The notes under the pieces were generated by a model. That model saw only the letters and a list, made by a program, of their open reading frames with translations, made no database searches and was not told where the DNA came from. A stretch of DNA of 64,000 nt. Source: Glandiceps talaboti. Lineage: Eukaryota > Hemichordata > Enteropneusta > Spengelidae. The DNA is taken from NCBI RefSeq assembly GCF_964340395.1, contig NC_135550.1, positions 30,139,176 to 30,203,175 on the forward strand. Reading direction: 5' to 3'. Positions 63,877 through 64,000 of this stretch are shown one piece after another. The stretch's first letter is position 1. Each line of letters begins with the position of its first letter. The translations under genes and the position numbers were made by a program.

Positions 63877-64000
63877 GTACGTACATCTAAAAAAAATTAT
63901 TTCTTACTTCTGTAATAGATTGAAAATATTGTCTTTCTCCTTTCTTTCTCAAGATGATGTTACATTTTCAAAGTTTGTGAAATCAATTTATTTCAAAGAA

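Overview
This window looks like nuclear DNA of an invertebrate animal: AT-rich sequence, long repeat-laden GT-AG introns, and many satellites and microsatellites. It is occupied mostly by the 5' half of one giant plus-strand gene. The species cannot be read from the sequence. A marine bilaterian that keeps many ancestral introns is a reasonable guess.

The gene is a nesprin-1 type protein (SYNE1 / Msp-300 / ANC-1 family). I could join 56 coding exons from 10668 to 63876 with canonical splice sites. They give one unbroken frame of 4157 codons, with no frameshift or stop. Exons 1-7 encode a tandem calponin-homology (CH1-CH2) actin-binding domain with nesprin-specific sequence such as FGKSWRDG and DEKSIMTYVAQFL. 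Exons 8-56 encode about 36 spectrin-like repeats. The first of these match the vertebrate nesprin-1 N-terminus closely (for example LKSWTIKYGR, GNFLIEVC, QQLLLLNRRW). The start codon lies upstream, with one tentative candidate at 6955-7018. The rest of the rod and the expected C-terminal KASH membrane anchor lie beyond the window.

Region by region: 1-10667 has no recognisable gene. It holds a 42-bp satellite (about 920-2030), a GGAT/GAAT microsatellite (2413-2602), a 104-bp duplication (5166-5370) and the tentative first exon. 10668-24009 holds the CH exons and the start of the rod, with large introns containing a 123-133 bp tandem repeat, a 100-bp MITE-like element and two candidate cassette exons. 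24336-43720 is the ancestral-looking part of the rod. 44084-63876 is a regular array of eight 216-residue modules. Each module is one whole-repeat exon (327 or 333 nt) plus a split repeat (156 + 165 nt).

Most worth a second look: (1) the eight-module array with locked exon lengths; (2) 5' splice sites that have themselves been tandemly multiplied in three introns, once as 13 donors in a row (45644-46068) and once as in-frame 57-bp repeats (10730-10950); (3) two frame-preserving cassette exon candidates in the CH1-CH2 linker; (4) a perfect 36-bp palindrome and a 100-bp TIR element, each flanked by an exact direct repeat.
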